A program made the position numbers and the translations under genes. A stretch of DNA of 64,000 nucleotides from Bacteroidaceae bacterium. Lineage in GTDB: Bacteria; Bacteroidota; Bacteroidia; Bacteroidales; Bacteroidaceae. How positions within the stretch are numbered: position 1 is the stretch's first letter; each line of letters starts with the position of its first letter. Below are positions 39,014-48,967 of this stretch, one piece after another. A model generated the notes under the pieces. It ran no database searches and was not told the DNA's origin. It worked only from the letters and a program-made list of their open reading frames with translations. Location: contig JAFZSA010000031.1 in assembly GCA_017619585.1 (NCBI GenBank), positions 73,671-137,670 on the forward strand, read 5' to 3'.

Positions 39014-41488
39014 TTATTCAGTGGGGAAGGGAAGATACCAGTTGGAAGAGTTCAACAGAACGTTGTACAACTTCATATCCATGGTTCCGCTACGCTTTGC
39101 AACGCGCTTAGCCAGGAAGCTTGGATCGCCACGACGGATGGCTACACGAGCCAGGTCTGAGAAGCGGCAGCCCTCGAAGGCAAGTTCCAGAGCATCCTCG
39201 TCAATGATAAGGTCCTCAATAGCCTCAATGACCCATGCTTTGTCTATGGGGTTGTTGGCATCCTGACCATAGATCTGATCCTTTGTTACGGTTACGCCAT
39301 GATTCTCCTTGATCTTCTTGGTAACCATATCAACGTAGTTGTATGAGCTCTGCTGATTGGTGTCACCGGGTCTGAGGATACCGCAACCACGCTGGTGAAC
39401 ACCAATGGTCAGGAAATCTGTTGTCTTGGAAGAACCGGGTACATTCTCATCTTCTCGTATATAGAAGCCGTTACTTGCATAAACCTCTCGTTTAAAGGGG
39501 GCGTTAACGGTGGTTTCGTAGCCACGCAGATTAACCTGTGTTGTGAAGGTCATCCATGGCTTAGAAGAGGCATTTTCCATCTCTCTGCGATCCAGATACC
39601 AGCATGCTTTTGCAAGATAGTCTGTAGGATAGTTGTTGAAAGACTTAACATAGAAGTAAACATACTTCATGTCATTTTTCTGATCAAAATGTCTGGCAGG
39701 AATAGGTGTTTCGCCTTCTTCCAAATTTTGATTTGCCTTTATAGAGTCTTCCTGCCAGATACTGTTCAGATAATCCTTCAGATCAGCCAATGTACTGATG
39801 CTTACACCTTTTTCTTCCATAGAACCCCATCGGTAGGTGGTGTCAGGTGTTTCCTCGATGAAGCAATATAAGCTATCCTTTACACCGAAATCTGCATCTG
39901 AACCAGAGATATACGAATAGGGTGTATTGTAGTTGTCCTCCTTAAGCACGCTGGGGAACCACTTACTGTGGTCACTTACCAGACCTGTCTTCAGAATGGC
40001 AAATGCATAGCTGGGGAAGCCGGCACGGTTGATGGCCTCGGCATAGCGCAGCCAGATGGTAGCCTTACGGTAGATCAGGGGATATACGGTAGTGAAGCTT
40101 CCCAAAGGATTCTGCTTGCTGACAAGTTTTCCATACTGTGTATTCTCGCCTACAGGAAGTGAGTATTGCTCACTTAATGGTTTTTCTACAATTAATCTAT
40201 TACTTGTATTGCGAACATCATAAATCCATGAGCGGCGTGCATCACCTACATCAGGCAATGTTACCAGCTCCATATTCTCCTCGCTTGAAGTCTGACCAAT
40301 GTAGCACTCGTATTTCTGACTGTCGCACAGAGCCTCATACCCCCTACTGGGAATCAACTCGCGGCGATAGCCATTATCCCAGTAATTCAGGCTGACGTAT
40401 GAATTGGCTTTGTCGCCACTACCGGTTGAGGACAATGTGGCATCGAATCCAAACAGTCTGTTGATGTCGGTAAATACCAGACCGTCCAGACGTCCCTTAT
40501 TGCTGGGGATGCAGGTGATGGCTTCACCGCGGTATCTGCCCTCATCAAAATTAAGAGATCTCTCTGTATAGGGGATTCCTGAGTATCCATACTGAGGTTC
40601 GTCAACGTTAGCACGAACATCACCATAGCTGATGTAGTTATCACTTTCCAGAGGACCGCCGAACTTGCTGCTCAGGAAGTTGTAATAGTAGCTTGCAGCC
40701 TTGGCACAAGCCTGGTCATCGCCTTGCAGCAGATACAGGTCGCCTAACACCACGTCTAAGGGGAACATGGTACGCATGCTGTGGCATACATAGGAACTCT
40801 TGCTGGTGTTTGTGTTACCATAGTTGTTGTACTGTGGGTAGATGTCTTCACCGAACATCTTCTCCAGCACTACCTTAACGCTATCCAACTGTGGTCCCAG
40901 TTTTTCTGCCAGGGTCTGGGCATTTACCATGGCGTGGTTAGGATTGGTGATGAAGTTGTTGATTTCATCTGTAGTAAGCATAGGCTTTGTGTAGAAGGGA
41001 ACATTGCCGTATGCATAGATGAGCTGCATATATACCCATGCACGGATGGCCAAAACCTGAGCATACTCTCGTAGCATATAGCTGCTGCCCTGGCCGGTTG
41101 ATACCTTTCTGGCTGTGTCGCAATCAGCGATGTAGGCGTTACAGCTGTTGATTACGTGGTAGAAGTCGCTAACCTTCAGGTATGCACATGCACCGTCCTT
41201 GTACTTGTCCTCGTAACCGTTCTTACCGAAGTTGATGATGGCTGCAATGGTGTCACTGACGTAGGATGTTCCATCCACCAGGTCACCACGGCATTCATTG
41301 AGAATCACATAACGCTCTGCAATACCCTGCAGAGACTTCATCACACCCCAATAGGAATAAAGGGTATCTTTTGCCACGTCATAAGCGTGGCGATCATTAT
41401 CGGGTGTCAGCATGTCCTGGCATGACGTATTCAGCATACCCAGTGTCATGCAGCAGATAAGCAAGCTTATAATTGATTTCTTTTTCAT
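39014..41488 (-). CDS. SusD/RagB-family surface lipoprotein (cassette 2)
   Basis: An 824-residue lipoprotein, lipobox LNTSC (C23). SusD-like proteins lie over the SusC channel and bind the ligand. N-terminal TPR-type helices are suggested by the AQVLAIRAWVYMQLIYAYGN motif, typical of SusD, and the C-terminal ELAFEGCRFSDLARVAIRRG matches the SusD end motif. It is longer than most SusD proteins (about 500-650). It is the last gene of the operon, 18 nt after its SusC partner and 20 nt before a terminator. Ligand unknown. Confidence 0.9.
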   Translation of the reverse strand: MKKKSIISLLICCMTLGMLNTSCQDMLTPDNDRHAYDVAKDTLYSYWGVMKSLQGIAERYVILNECRGDLVDGTSYVSDTIAAIINFGKNGYEDKYKDGACAYLKVSDFYHVINSCNAYIADCDTARKVSTGQGSSYMLREYAQVLAIRAWVYMQLIYAYGNVPFYTKPMLTTDEINNFITNPNHAMVNAQTLAEKLGPQLDSVKVVLEKMFGEDIYPQYNNYGNTNTSKSSYVCHSMRTMFPLDVVLGDLYLLQGDDQACAKAASYYYNFLSSKFGGPLESDNYISYGDVRANVDEPQYGYSGIPYTERSLNFDEGRYRGEAITCIPSNKGRLDGLVFTDINRLFGFDATLSSTGSGDKANSYVSLNYWDNGYRRELIPSRGYEALCDSQKYECYIGQTSSEENMELVTLPDVGDARRSWIYDVRNTSNRLIVEKPLSEQYSLPVGENTQYGKLVSKQNPLGSFTTVYPLIYRKATIWLRYAEAINRAGFPSYAFAILKTGLVSDHSKWFPSVLKEDNYNTPYSYISGSDADFGVKDSLYCFIEETPDTTYRWGSMEEKGVSISTLADLKDYLNSIWQEDSIKANQNLEEGETPIPARHFDQKNDMKYVYFYVKSFNNYPTDYLAKACWYLDRREMENASSKPWMTFTTQVNLRGYETTVNAPFKREVYASNGFYIREDENVPGSSKTTDFLTIGVHQRGCGILRPGDTNQQSSYNYVDMVTKKIKENHGVTVTKDQIYGQDANNPIDKAWVIEAIEDLIIDEDALELAFEGCRFSDLARVAIRRGDPSFLAKRVAKRSGTMDMKLYNVLLNSSNWYLPFPTE

Positions 41489-41506
41489 AATCTTATATTC
41501 TTCTGA

Positions 41507-44500
41507 TTACAGGTTGATGGTTACACCTAAGTTGAAGCTACGGCCACGTGGGATAAGGCCAGTGTCTATACCTTGGTAAAGAACACCATTGTGGCTGCTC
41601 ATTTCAGGATCTGTTCCCAGGTATTTAGTCAGTGTGAACACATTGTTTGCTTCACCCCAGACCTTCAGGCCAAACAGCCAGCTGTTGGTATAAGGTACCT
41701 TGTAGGTAAGGCGAACATTCTTCAGTTTCAGGTAGCTGCCGTCTTCAATCCAACGGTCAGACATACGCTCGTTGTTACGCCAGTCCTCTGTATCCTTGTA
41801 GCATGCGCGAGGCATATCGGTAACCTGACCTTCATGGGTCCAGCGGCGCAATGCTGCAGATGTCTGGTTATAGGTGGTGTTCAATCCTTCAATCTTAGAA
41901 CGCTGATAGTTGTAGATATCATTGCCAAGGCTGTACTTGAAGTTAACATCCAGACGGAGGTTCTTCCAAGTGAGGCTTGAGAAGATGTTACCATAGATAT
42001 CGGGATGGGGATTGCCGATTACAACCTTATCAGCATCGTCAATCACACCGTCACCGTTCTGGTCTACGAACTTGACATCACCAGCCTGGAAGTTAGCATA
42101 CTTCTTGTCTTCGTCTGCTATACCGGTAGGATATTTCAGGTAACCCATTGCTCCTGCCTGGCTGGCTTCTGCATCAGTAGCGAATACACCGTCAGTCTGC
42201 CATCCGTAGAAGCTGCCTACAGAGTAGCCTACAGCAGTGAGGATGTTTTCTGTACCGTAAATATTGTTGGTATAACCATGCAGGTACTGTACATTACCGC
42301 CATTTACGTCTTTAAGTGTAATGGTGTTGCTCTGTCCGCCAGGCAGCTCGGTAATCTTGTTGTTGTAGTGACCAAGGCTTGCACCAAGTTCCCACTTCCA
42401 GTCTTTCTTGTTGATGATTGCGGCATTCACATTCACTTCTACACCCTTGTTGGTAAGCTGACCCTCGTTGGTCCAGTAGTTAGTCTGACCGGCAATGTAG
42501 TTCAGCTGCTTCAGGGTAAGCAGGTCATCTGTCTTGTGCCAGAAGAGGTCGATTCCAGCCTGCAAGCGGTTGTTCAGGAAACTACCCTGCAGGGCAACGT
42601 TCCACTTGGTTGTGGTTTCCCACTGGATACCGCTATTGGCAATATTCTTCAGGTAGAGGCCTACTGTATTATGAGTAACCTTCTGGCTCTCCCAGTATGT
42701 ACGTGATGCGAAGTAGTCCAGGTCATCGTTACCGCTCATTTCGAAGCCGGCAGTCAACTTCAGGTAATTGATACCCTTGGTGGTGTTAAACCAGTTCTCG
42801 TTGCTGATGAGCCAGCCTAACTGCACAGAGGGGAAGATACCCCAGTTTACACCGAATGCCTTGATACCGGATTGGGTGTTTGCACCGAAACGGCTACTTG
42901 CCTGTGCACTCATGGCAACTTCAGCAAAGTAACGGTTCTTGTAGTTGTAAGCACCATCTACATAGTATGTCATGTCTGACCATGTGTCGTTGGTACCACC
43001 AAAGTTGGCATAGTCCATATCCTTGTTCAGGTTGAGCAGCTTATCATTCTGGTTGTTATAACCGCTTGTGTAGGTATAACTGAATGAATAAGTGTTGAAG
43101 CGCCAGCCTCCGAATACGTCAACGGTGTGGGCTCCGTAGTTCTTTGCCCATTCAATACGCAAGTCGTTGTTGACTGTGGTTTCCTTCGAGAAGAGGGACT
43201 TCAGCATACTGGTGATATTACCCAGATCCTTCAGGTAGTAGGGAGTTGTACCATTAATGGGGAGGAAGTACTTCTCGTTGTTACGGTTAATCTGGAAGTT
43301 CAGTCGGTCGCTGATGCTCAATGTGGGTGTTACTTCCCACTTAGGACTTACGTTAATGTCAATAACGCTGTTCTGTGCATAGTTCTTGATCTTGCCATAA
43401 CCGTTCTCGAGAATCCAGTATGGGTTACGCAGTGATTCGTTGAATTTTGTTGTTCCAATATAGTTATTGAACTGGAATGGGTTCTCCAGGTAGTTGGCTC
43501 CTGATTTAGAAGCGTATTTACCGGCATACTCGTTAGAGAGTCTCAGACGGTCAGAGGGATAGGTGTCTGTAGCAGTCTCGTCATAATAATATGCATAACG
43601 GCTGATGAAAGGAGCCTGAATTAAGCCCAATACGTTGGGAGAACCGATGTTCTGCATAGAGTAGTCCTCGCTCCATCCCTGATCCAGCAAGTCATAGCTT
43701 ACCTGATTGTATGAGATATCCAATCCTGTCTTCAGTTTCGGGAAAACCTCGATATCAGTGTTGAAACGGAGGCTCAGACGATTCATGTCGTTACCCTTGG
43801 CATTGGAATTGCTGCTGGTATAACCCAGTGAAAGGTCATACATACCTACCTCATCACCACCTTCTACGCTCAGCTTGTAGTTTTGGGTCATAGCTGTACG
43901 GTAAAGACCGTCCTGCCAATCCTCATTGTTGCTGTAAATGTTGCGATAGTAGTTAGAGGGACTCTTGTCCAGGAATCTGAAGTTACTGAGTGATGATCCC
44001 TTCAGGTTATCCAAGGAGCTGATCACGTCACTCAGATATGACGTGTACTGGTCACCGTTCAACATGGGTAATGTCTTGGGCATGAGTTCAGCTCCGCCAT
44101 AGATGCGTACATTAATCTTGGTAGCCATGCTCTTGCCGCGCTTGGTCTTGATGATGATTACACCATTTCCGCCCTTGGCACCATAGAGCGCAGTACCGTT
44201 CTTGAGAACCTGAACAGACTCTATGTTCTCGGGGTCAATACCTGCCAACAGATTGTTGAAGAATCCTTCGTGAGCCGACATACGGTCATACTGGGGGTCA
44301 ATGATGTTACCGTCCAGAATGATCAGAGGCTGTACATTGGCATTGATTGAGCTTATACCACGGATGGTCATAAAGTTACCTATACCGGGTGTTCCATTAC
44401 GCAGAACTGCATGTACGTCAGCAGCCAGTTTGTTCTCGATGTCTTCATCTACACTGATACTGCTTGTCTCATTCAGTTTTATTGTCTTCTGAGAGGTAAT

Positions 44501-44944
44501 GGTTGTACCTTCTGTGTAGTATGCGTTGAAGTTGGCATCAATCATTCTGGCATTAGCCACGCCGTTCTTTACTGCACACTGCATTGGGTTGTAACCTTCT
44601 ACATACAGATAGATAGCGTCTGAGAATACGGGAATGTCAAGGGTATAAGTACCGTCTTCCTCAGTAAGGGTGGAATATCTCTCCAGACCCAATGCCTGAA
44701 CACGTACACCGCCCATAGGCTCACCGGTTGCATCATCGGTGATAATACCCTTTACTGTTTTTGTCTCGTACTGTTTCTCGGGCTTTTTGGCCTTTCGAAC
44801 AACTACCTCTTCTTCTCCGTCAGCATCTTCCAAATCATCTTGCGCATATGCGCAGGGAATGCTCAAACCGGAAAGCAACAGGAAACACAGACCTGTTTTC
44901 AGCGTCTTGTGCATGAATGTATCACTTGTTATATTTTTCATCAT
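41507..44944 (-). CDS. SusC/RagA-family TonB-linked outer-membrane transporter (cassette 2)
   Basis: A 1145-residue SusC-type transporter. Possible starts are the ATGs at 44944, 44941 and 44914; the last gives the tidiest signal peptide (MHKTLKTGLCFLLLSGLSIP). An acidic linker (DDLEDADGEEEVVV) precedes a CarboxypepD_reg domain (VKGIITDDATGEPMGGVRVQ). The plug includes TIRGISSINANVQPLIILDG and PENIESVQVLKNGTALYGAK. The barrel ends SFNLGVTINL. It is 18 nt from its SusD partner and 9 nt from the FAS1 gene upstream. Related to but clearly different from the SusC at 48968. Ligand unknown. Confidence 0.93.
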   Translation of the reverse strand: MMKNITSDTFMHKTLKTGLCFLLLSGLSIPCAYAQDDLEDADGEEEVVVRKAKKPEKQYETKTVKGIITDDATGEPMGGVRVQALGLERYSTLTEEDGTYTLDIPVFSDAIYLYVEGYNPMQCAVKNGVANARMIDANFNAYYTEGTTITSQKTIKLNETSSISVDEDIENKLAADVHAVLRNGTPGIGNFMTIRGISSINANVQPLIILDGNIIDPQYDRMSAHEGFFNNLLAGIDPENIESVQVLKNGTALYGAKGGNGVIIIKTKRGKSMATKINVRIYGGAELMPKTLPMLNGDQYTSYLSDVISSLDNLKGSSLSNFRFLDKSPSNYYRNIYSNNEDWQDGLYRTAMTQNYKLSVEGGDEVGMYDLSLGYTSSNSNAKGNDMNRLSLRFNTDIEVFPKLKTGLDISYNQVSYDLLDQGWSEDYSMQNIGSPNVLGLIQAPFISRYAYYYDETATDTYPSDRLRLSNEYAGKYASKSGANYLENPFQFNNYIGTTKFNESLRNPYWILENGYGKIKNYAQNSVIDINVSPKWEVTPTLSISDRLNFQINRNNEKYFLPINGTTPYYLKDLGNITSMLKSLFSKETTVNNDLRIEWAKNYGAHTVDVFGGWRFNTYSFSYTYTSGYNNQNDKLLNLNKDMDYANFGGTNDTWSDMTYYVDGAYNYKNRYFAEVAMSAQASSRFGANTQSGIKAFGVNWGIFPSVQLGWLISNENWFNTTKGINYLKLTAGFEMSGNDDLDYFASRTYWESQKVTHNTVGLYLKNIANSGIQWETTTKWNVALQGSFLNNRLQAGIDLFWHKTDDLLTLKQLNYIAGQTNYWTNEGQLTNKGVEVNVNAAIINKKDWKWELGASLGHYNNKITELPGGQSNTITLKDVNGGNVQYLHGYTNNIYGTENILTAVGYSVGSFYGWQTDGVFATDAEASQAGAMGYLKYPTGIADEDKKYANFQAGDVKFVDQNGDGVIDDADKVVIGNPHPDIYGNIFSSLTWKNLRLDVNFKYSLGNDIYNYQRSKIEGLNTTYNQTSAALRRWTHEGQVTDMPRACYKDTEDWRNNERMSDRWIEDGSYLKLKNVRLTYKVPYTNSWLFGLKVWGEANNVFTLTKYLGTDPEMSSHNGVLYQGIDTGLIPRGRSFNLGVTINL

Positions 44945-44953
44945 CTTATTGTT

Positions 44954-46933
44954 TTACTGAGGGTCGAGAATTGTTTCTAATCCGGTCTCCTTGCTTCTTA
45001 GAATCACACGGTCAATGTACAAACCGAATATGAATCCCTTTGAGGTACTGGTCGCAGCAGTCCTAGAGGTCGAGGTTTTTCCCGAGATTTGCAGAGTAGG
45101 ATAGGAGAAGCGCATATTCTTGTATGAATATTTGAACTCGAAATCTTCCCATACCGTAATGGTATCAACCTTCAATCCGTCATACGTAAACGTCGCAGAT
45201 GCACTGGACATGGCATCGCCAGTTCCTTTGACGTTGCTACGGACTTTGACTGTCAAGCTCATCTTATGCTCATCAGCGATTGACTTGACAAAGTCTTCAT
45301 TAAGGTAATCTTCGCGGATTTCTTCAGCATCTGAAATCAAAGAGTACAAATAGGGAACCAAAACTACCTGAATATCATACTTACCGCTCATAACCTCGGC
45401 TGTTTTGCCGCGTGTAACGATGTCTGATGTTGTGCTCTGGTTGCCTCTCAACTTGATTTCAAACGTAGGATTGGTTGTTGCATTACTATGAGGTGCTATG
45501 TAATAGAAGTTGTTGCCGTACACCTTTCCATACTTGTTGGCAATGGCAGCATACTTCTCATTGTTGAAGGGAATACTTCTTGAACTTGTTCCAATCTTGT
45601 GGATAGAACTATTCTTCATGTAGTAGAATGCTGCTGCGTTAACGTCAACTTCTATGTCAGGATTGAACAACTCTCTGGGGAAGGACCACGCTGTAGCTAA
45701 GTATCCGTATCCGTTACTCATTTTTATCCTTTCGCCATTGAAGATACTGGTCTTATCCCATGTATCTGTGGTACGCAGGGTATCGCCAAAGGTATTCAGT
45801 AAGAACTTGGCAGAAGCGCCCTTGTCCTTGATGAAATCTTCCAGTTCCCACAGCTTGCTGCCATTCTTAGGCTGCTGCTTTACGTTAAATACCAATGGAG
45901 TGGTAAGGTCCATGTTCATACTCATGTTAGCCAAAGAGTCTGGATTCTTAATGGTGCGATTTGTTAATTTTGTGCCGCCTTCACTAGCTTCTATCTCATC
46001 CCTGTCTTCGTACGATGTGGGGTATTTGTAAAGGTGGGCAATCTTCTCTTTAGCTTTTGCTATTGCCTCGTCTGTTGGCATAACCATAACGAAGGCAGAG
46101 TCCTCTGCGTTGAGACGTGCGTGGAAGCACTCCATTGGGATATCCCATTTCTCAGCACCGGACTTTGGCAGGTAGCTGTAGTTCTCGAACAGGAGGTTTC
46201 TGGTATAGTAAACACTGTCCACATAAGATGGGTTTCCGTCTTTGTCGGGCAGACCTTCTATACTGGCATCTTTGCTGAACTCTGTGGTATCCTTTGATAC
46301 TACGTACTCAGACAGAATAGGCAATGAAGGACTGAACTTCAGATACTCATAGAAATTGTAGTGGAAGGGGGTTGTACCCTTGATGACATGCAATGTACCG
46401 TTCAGAGCGGGTATGTTCTTCTCGCTGACAGGAACGCCCTGAATGGTAACGTTGTTATTATCCGACTTGTTGAATACCAGATTCTTGCCGTTAATCATCT
46501 TAATGGTATCAACTTTGTTGTCAGAGATGTTGTTACGCCAGAGGGCTATATGGTTGCCTATGAACTGTTGCTGTACATTATAACCGTCTGTTGTGCACAT
46601 GTCCAGCCAATTCTGGAATTCGGCATCCGAGAAGTCATCATCTTCTGGAGCCCATACTGTTGCCACCTGACCACTATTCAGAATATCGGCAAATGTGTAG
46701 TCTGGTATAGGATGCTTGTCATCCTTCCAGTATTTGGTATTCTCTACAATAGTCCTGAATTTTGTCAGTTTGTCGTTCTCGCAGATGTGCTGCCAGAGTG
46801 TCTTTGTAGCATCAACAGATTGTGCGTCATCATCTCCGTATGGGAAGTGATCATCGGAGCAACTGGGCACTGCCAGTATGGCAGCTCCCAGAGCAATAGC
46901 TCCAATGTATTTGTTGAATTTATTGTTAGCCAT
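44954..46933 (-). CDS. Fasciclin (FAS1) lipoprotein (cassette 2)
   Basis: A 659-residue lipoprotein, lipobox AVPSC (C25), followed by SDD, an export signal like those described for Bacteroides surface lipoproteins. FAS1-like units: one at about 70-188 with VATVWAPEDDDF (90-101) and ALNGTLHVIKG (176-186), a second from about 190 with FVMVMPTDEAIAKA. The C-terminal 180 residues look like a beta-sandwich (NPTFEIKLRGNQST, KYDIQVVLVPYLY, FIFGLYIDRVILRS). It lies 45 nt after one SusD gene and 9 nt before the next SusC gene. It is probably a third surface subunit of the cassette. Confidence 0.85.
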   Translation of the reverse strand: MANNKFNKYIGAIALGAAILAVPSCSDDHFPYGDDDAQSVDATKTLWQHICENDKLTKFRTIVENTKYWKDDKHPIPDYTFADILNSGQVATVWAPEDDDFSDAEFQNWLDMCTTDGYNVQQQFIGNHIALWRNNISDNKVDTIKMINGKNLVFNKSDNNNVTIQGVPVSEKNIPALNGTLHVIKGTTPFHYNFYEYLKFSPSLPILSEYVVSKDTTEFSKDASIEGLPDKDGNPSYVDSVYYTRNLLFENYSYLPKSGAEKWDIPMECFHARLNAEDSAFVMVMPTDEAIAKAKEKIAHLYKYPTSYEDRDEIEASEGGTKLTNRTIKNPDSLANMSMNMDLTTPLVFNVKQQPKNGSKLWELEDFIKDKGASAKFLLNTFGDTLRTTDTWDKTSIFNGERIKMSNGYGYLATAWSFPRELFNPDIEVDVNAAAFYYMKNSSIHKIGTSSRSIPFNNEKYAAIANKYGKVYGNNFYYIAPHSNATTNPTFEIKLRGNQSTTSDIVTRGKTAEVMSGKYDIQVVLVPYLYSLISDAEEIREDYLNEDFVKSIADEHKMSLTVKVRSNVKGTGDAMSSASATFTYDGLKVDTITVWEDFEFKYSYKNMRFSYPTLQISGKTSTSRTAATSTSKGFIFGLYIDRVILRSKETGLETILDPQ

Positions 46934-46978
46934 ATTTTGATATTTCTTTTAATTCCTGATATCTATATTTATACAGAC

Positions 46979-48955
46979 TTACTGTTCATACCTTGATTTG
47001 TTCCATACAGGATTCTGAAGAATTTTGCCTTCGCTGGCCTTGACCTCTTCGTAGTAGATGGGACAATACAGACCCCAGCGGTTCTTGAATCTGTTATACA
47101 AGGTTCCACAGGATTGCTCGCCAACAGAATTCTTCATGAAGTAGTAAACCACAGCGGCCATACCAGTCTGGCCATTGCCGACGTATCTGGGGTCACCCTT
47201 TTCAACACCTGCAGGATTCTCGCGCTCGTCAGCAGGATCCTTTTCATTGTTGCTGTAGCGCTCTGCCATACGAACCAAATCAAACCAACGCTTACCTTCG
47301 CCCAGAAGTTCAATCTGGCGCTCGTTCATAACAGTTGCAACCAGTTTGGGAATGGTAGGCAAGGATATCTTGCTGTTCTTGGAGTTTGGTATAATATCAC
47401 TTGACTGCTGGATGTTACCCGTAGTCTTGTTCTTGTTGGTGAAGTTCTCTTCGGGTTTTGTCTCGTTGTTGAAGTCACAGAAAGAACGGCGGTTGACGGC
47501 GTTTACTAAATTCATGACGTCGTTATCGTAGCCCAGTTTTGCGCATGCCAAGGCCTCTGCCTTCATCAGCATAACATCAGTGGTGCGGTAGATAATCCAG
47601 TTATTGTAATCATCAACAAGGGCTCTGATTATCGAAGCATACTTAACTTTACGTGAGCCGGAACTACCCTCCCATGTAATAGTTGGTTTCTGATATTTCA
47701 GACAGAAATATCCGGACTTAGCCTGGGTGTCATTAATGTAAGTCTGACAGCCAATCCAAAGACGTGAGTCGTACTTCTGGTTGTTCTCGTTATTACAATG
47801 AGCGTTCTTCATTGCGTCTTCAGCAACCTTGAGCTGTGTACCGTCATTGTAGCCGAACAAGCTGTGGACTACAGAGTTTGATGTACCATCGCTATTGCTG
47901 TATTGAATCTCCAAAATGCTCTCGATGCTGTTTCCATTATTGAAGATAGCATTTTGTGCTGCTAAAGTAGGTGCAGAAGTGCTGGCACCCTTGAAGTTGT
48001 TCTTGATGAGATCCACACCGCTCAAGCCATAGTCGATAATCTCATTGATTGTTGCAAAAGCACCCTGAGAGTTGAGGTATTCCTGTACCTGCTGGTGGTG
48101 AGCATCCAATGCTTTCTGAGCCCAGTTGGCAGCTATCATATAGTCTCCGTTTTCGCCCTCGTAAGTGTGGGGGATAGAGTCTATTGTGCCATCTTCGCGA
48201 TGAGCAACCACGGTATCATTCTTGATATTACGTCCCTGGTGTAGTGAACCACGCCACAGGTACATATCAGCCAACATAGAATAGATGGCTGCATTGGTAA
48301 TCATACCCTTGGTGTCTCTGTTATCGGCAAAACGGTTACGTGCCTGTCCTGCCACACTCTCGCAATCCAGGATGATTGAGTCCAGAATAGCCAACTGGTT
48401 GCTAAGAGGGAAACTCTCAACTTCCTTGTCGCTACTGATTACCTTGGTTGTATAAGGTACATCCTTGAAGGCGCGAATCAGATAGAAGTAGTTAAGTGCA
48501 CGAAGTGCTTTCATCTCGGCACGCATGTAAATCCACTCTGTGGTGGTGAACTGCTTGTCCTTCTCCAGAATCTCCGGTCCGTGCTTCAACACTTTGTTAC
48601 AGAGGTTGATGGTGGTGTAAACGCCTCCCCAGTCAAATTCGCTCATGCTGGAGTCTGGCATACCATTCAGGATGTTGCTATACCTGTCATGGGTTCCCTG
48701 AGCCGTTGTCGGGTTATTTATCGAGTATGAGTCTGAACGTAGGTCACCCCAAATAAACATTTTTCCTACTGTACTTGCCATTTGCCTGTAGGCACCATAC
48801 TGAACACCTCTAAGGTCGTTGGCGTCCTCCCAGAAATTCTCCTCAACAACACGGTCTGTTGGGTAGATTGTCAGGTAGTCATCGCAAGATGCCATTCCTA
48901 CAGCCAGCAATCCAAACAGGCAAGCAGATTTATATATATAATTTATCTTTTTCAT
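46979..48955 (-). CDS. SusD/RagB-family surface lipoprotein (cassette 1)
   Basis: A 658-residue lipoprotein with lipobox VGMASC (C24) and the typical SusD start DDYLTIYPTDRVVEENFWED. TPR-like helices (MRAEMKALRALNYFYLIRAF) and the C-terminal ERQIELLGEGKRWFDLVRMA motif are diagnostic. It is normal SusD size. It starts 12 nt after its SusC partner. A glycan ligand is usual for the family, but no glycan-degrading enzyme is in the operon, so the ligand is open. Confidence 0.94.
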   Translation of the reverse strand: MKKINYIYKSACLFGLLAVGMASCDDYLTIYPTDRVVEENFWEDANDLRGVQYGAYRQMASTVGKMFIWGDLRSDSYSINNPTTAQGTHDRYSNILNGMPDSSMSEFDWGGVYTTINLCNKVLKHGPEILEKDKQFTTTEWIYMRAEMKALRALNYFYLIRAFKDVPYTTKVISSDKEVESFPLSNQLAILDSIILDCESVAGQARNRFADNRDTKGMITNAAIYSMLADMYLWRGSLHQGRNIKNDTVVAHREDGTIDSIPHTYEGENGDYMIAANWAQKALDAHHQQVQEYLNSQGAFATINEIIDYGLSGVDLIKNNFKGASTSAPTLAAQNAIFNNGNSIESILEIQYSNSDGTSNSVVHSLFGYNDGTQLKVAEDAMKNAHCNNENNQKYDSRLWIGCQTYINDTQAKSGYFCLKYQKPTITWEGSSGSRKVKYASIIRALVDDYNNWIIYRTTDVMLMKAEALACAKLGYDNDVMNLVNAVNRRSFCDFNNETKPEENFTNKNKTTGNIQQSSDIIPNSKNSKISLPTIPKLVATVMNERQIELLGEGKRWFDLVRMAERYSNNEKDPADERENPAGVEKGDPRYVGNGQTGMAAVVYYFMKNSVGEQSCGTLYNRFKNRWGLYCPIYYEEVKASEGKILQNPVWNKSRYEQ

Positions 48956-48967
48956 CTGTATGTTTTT

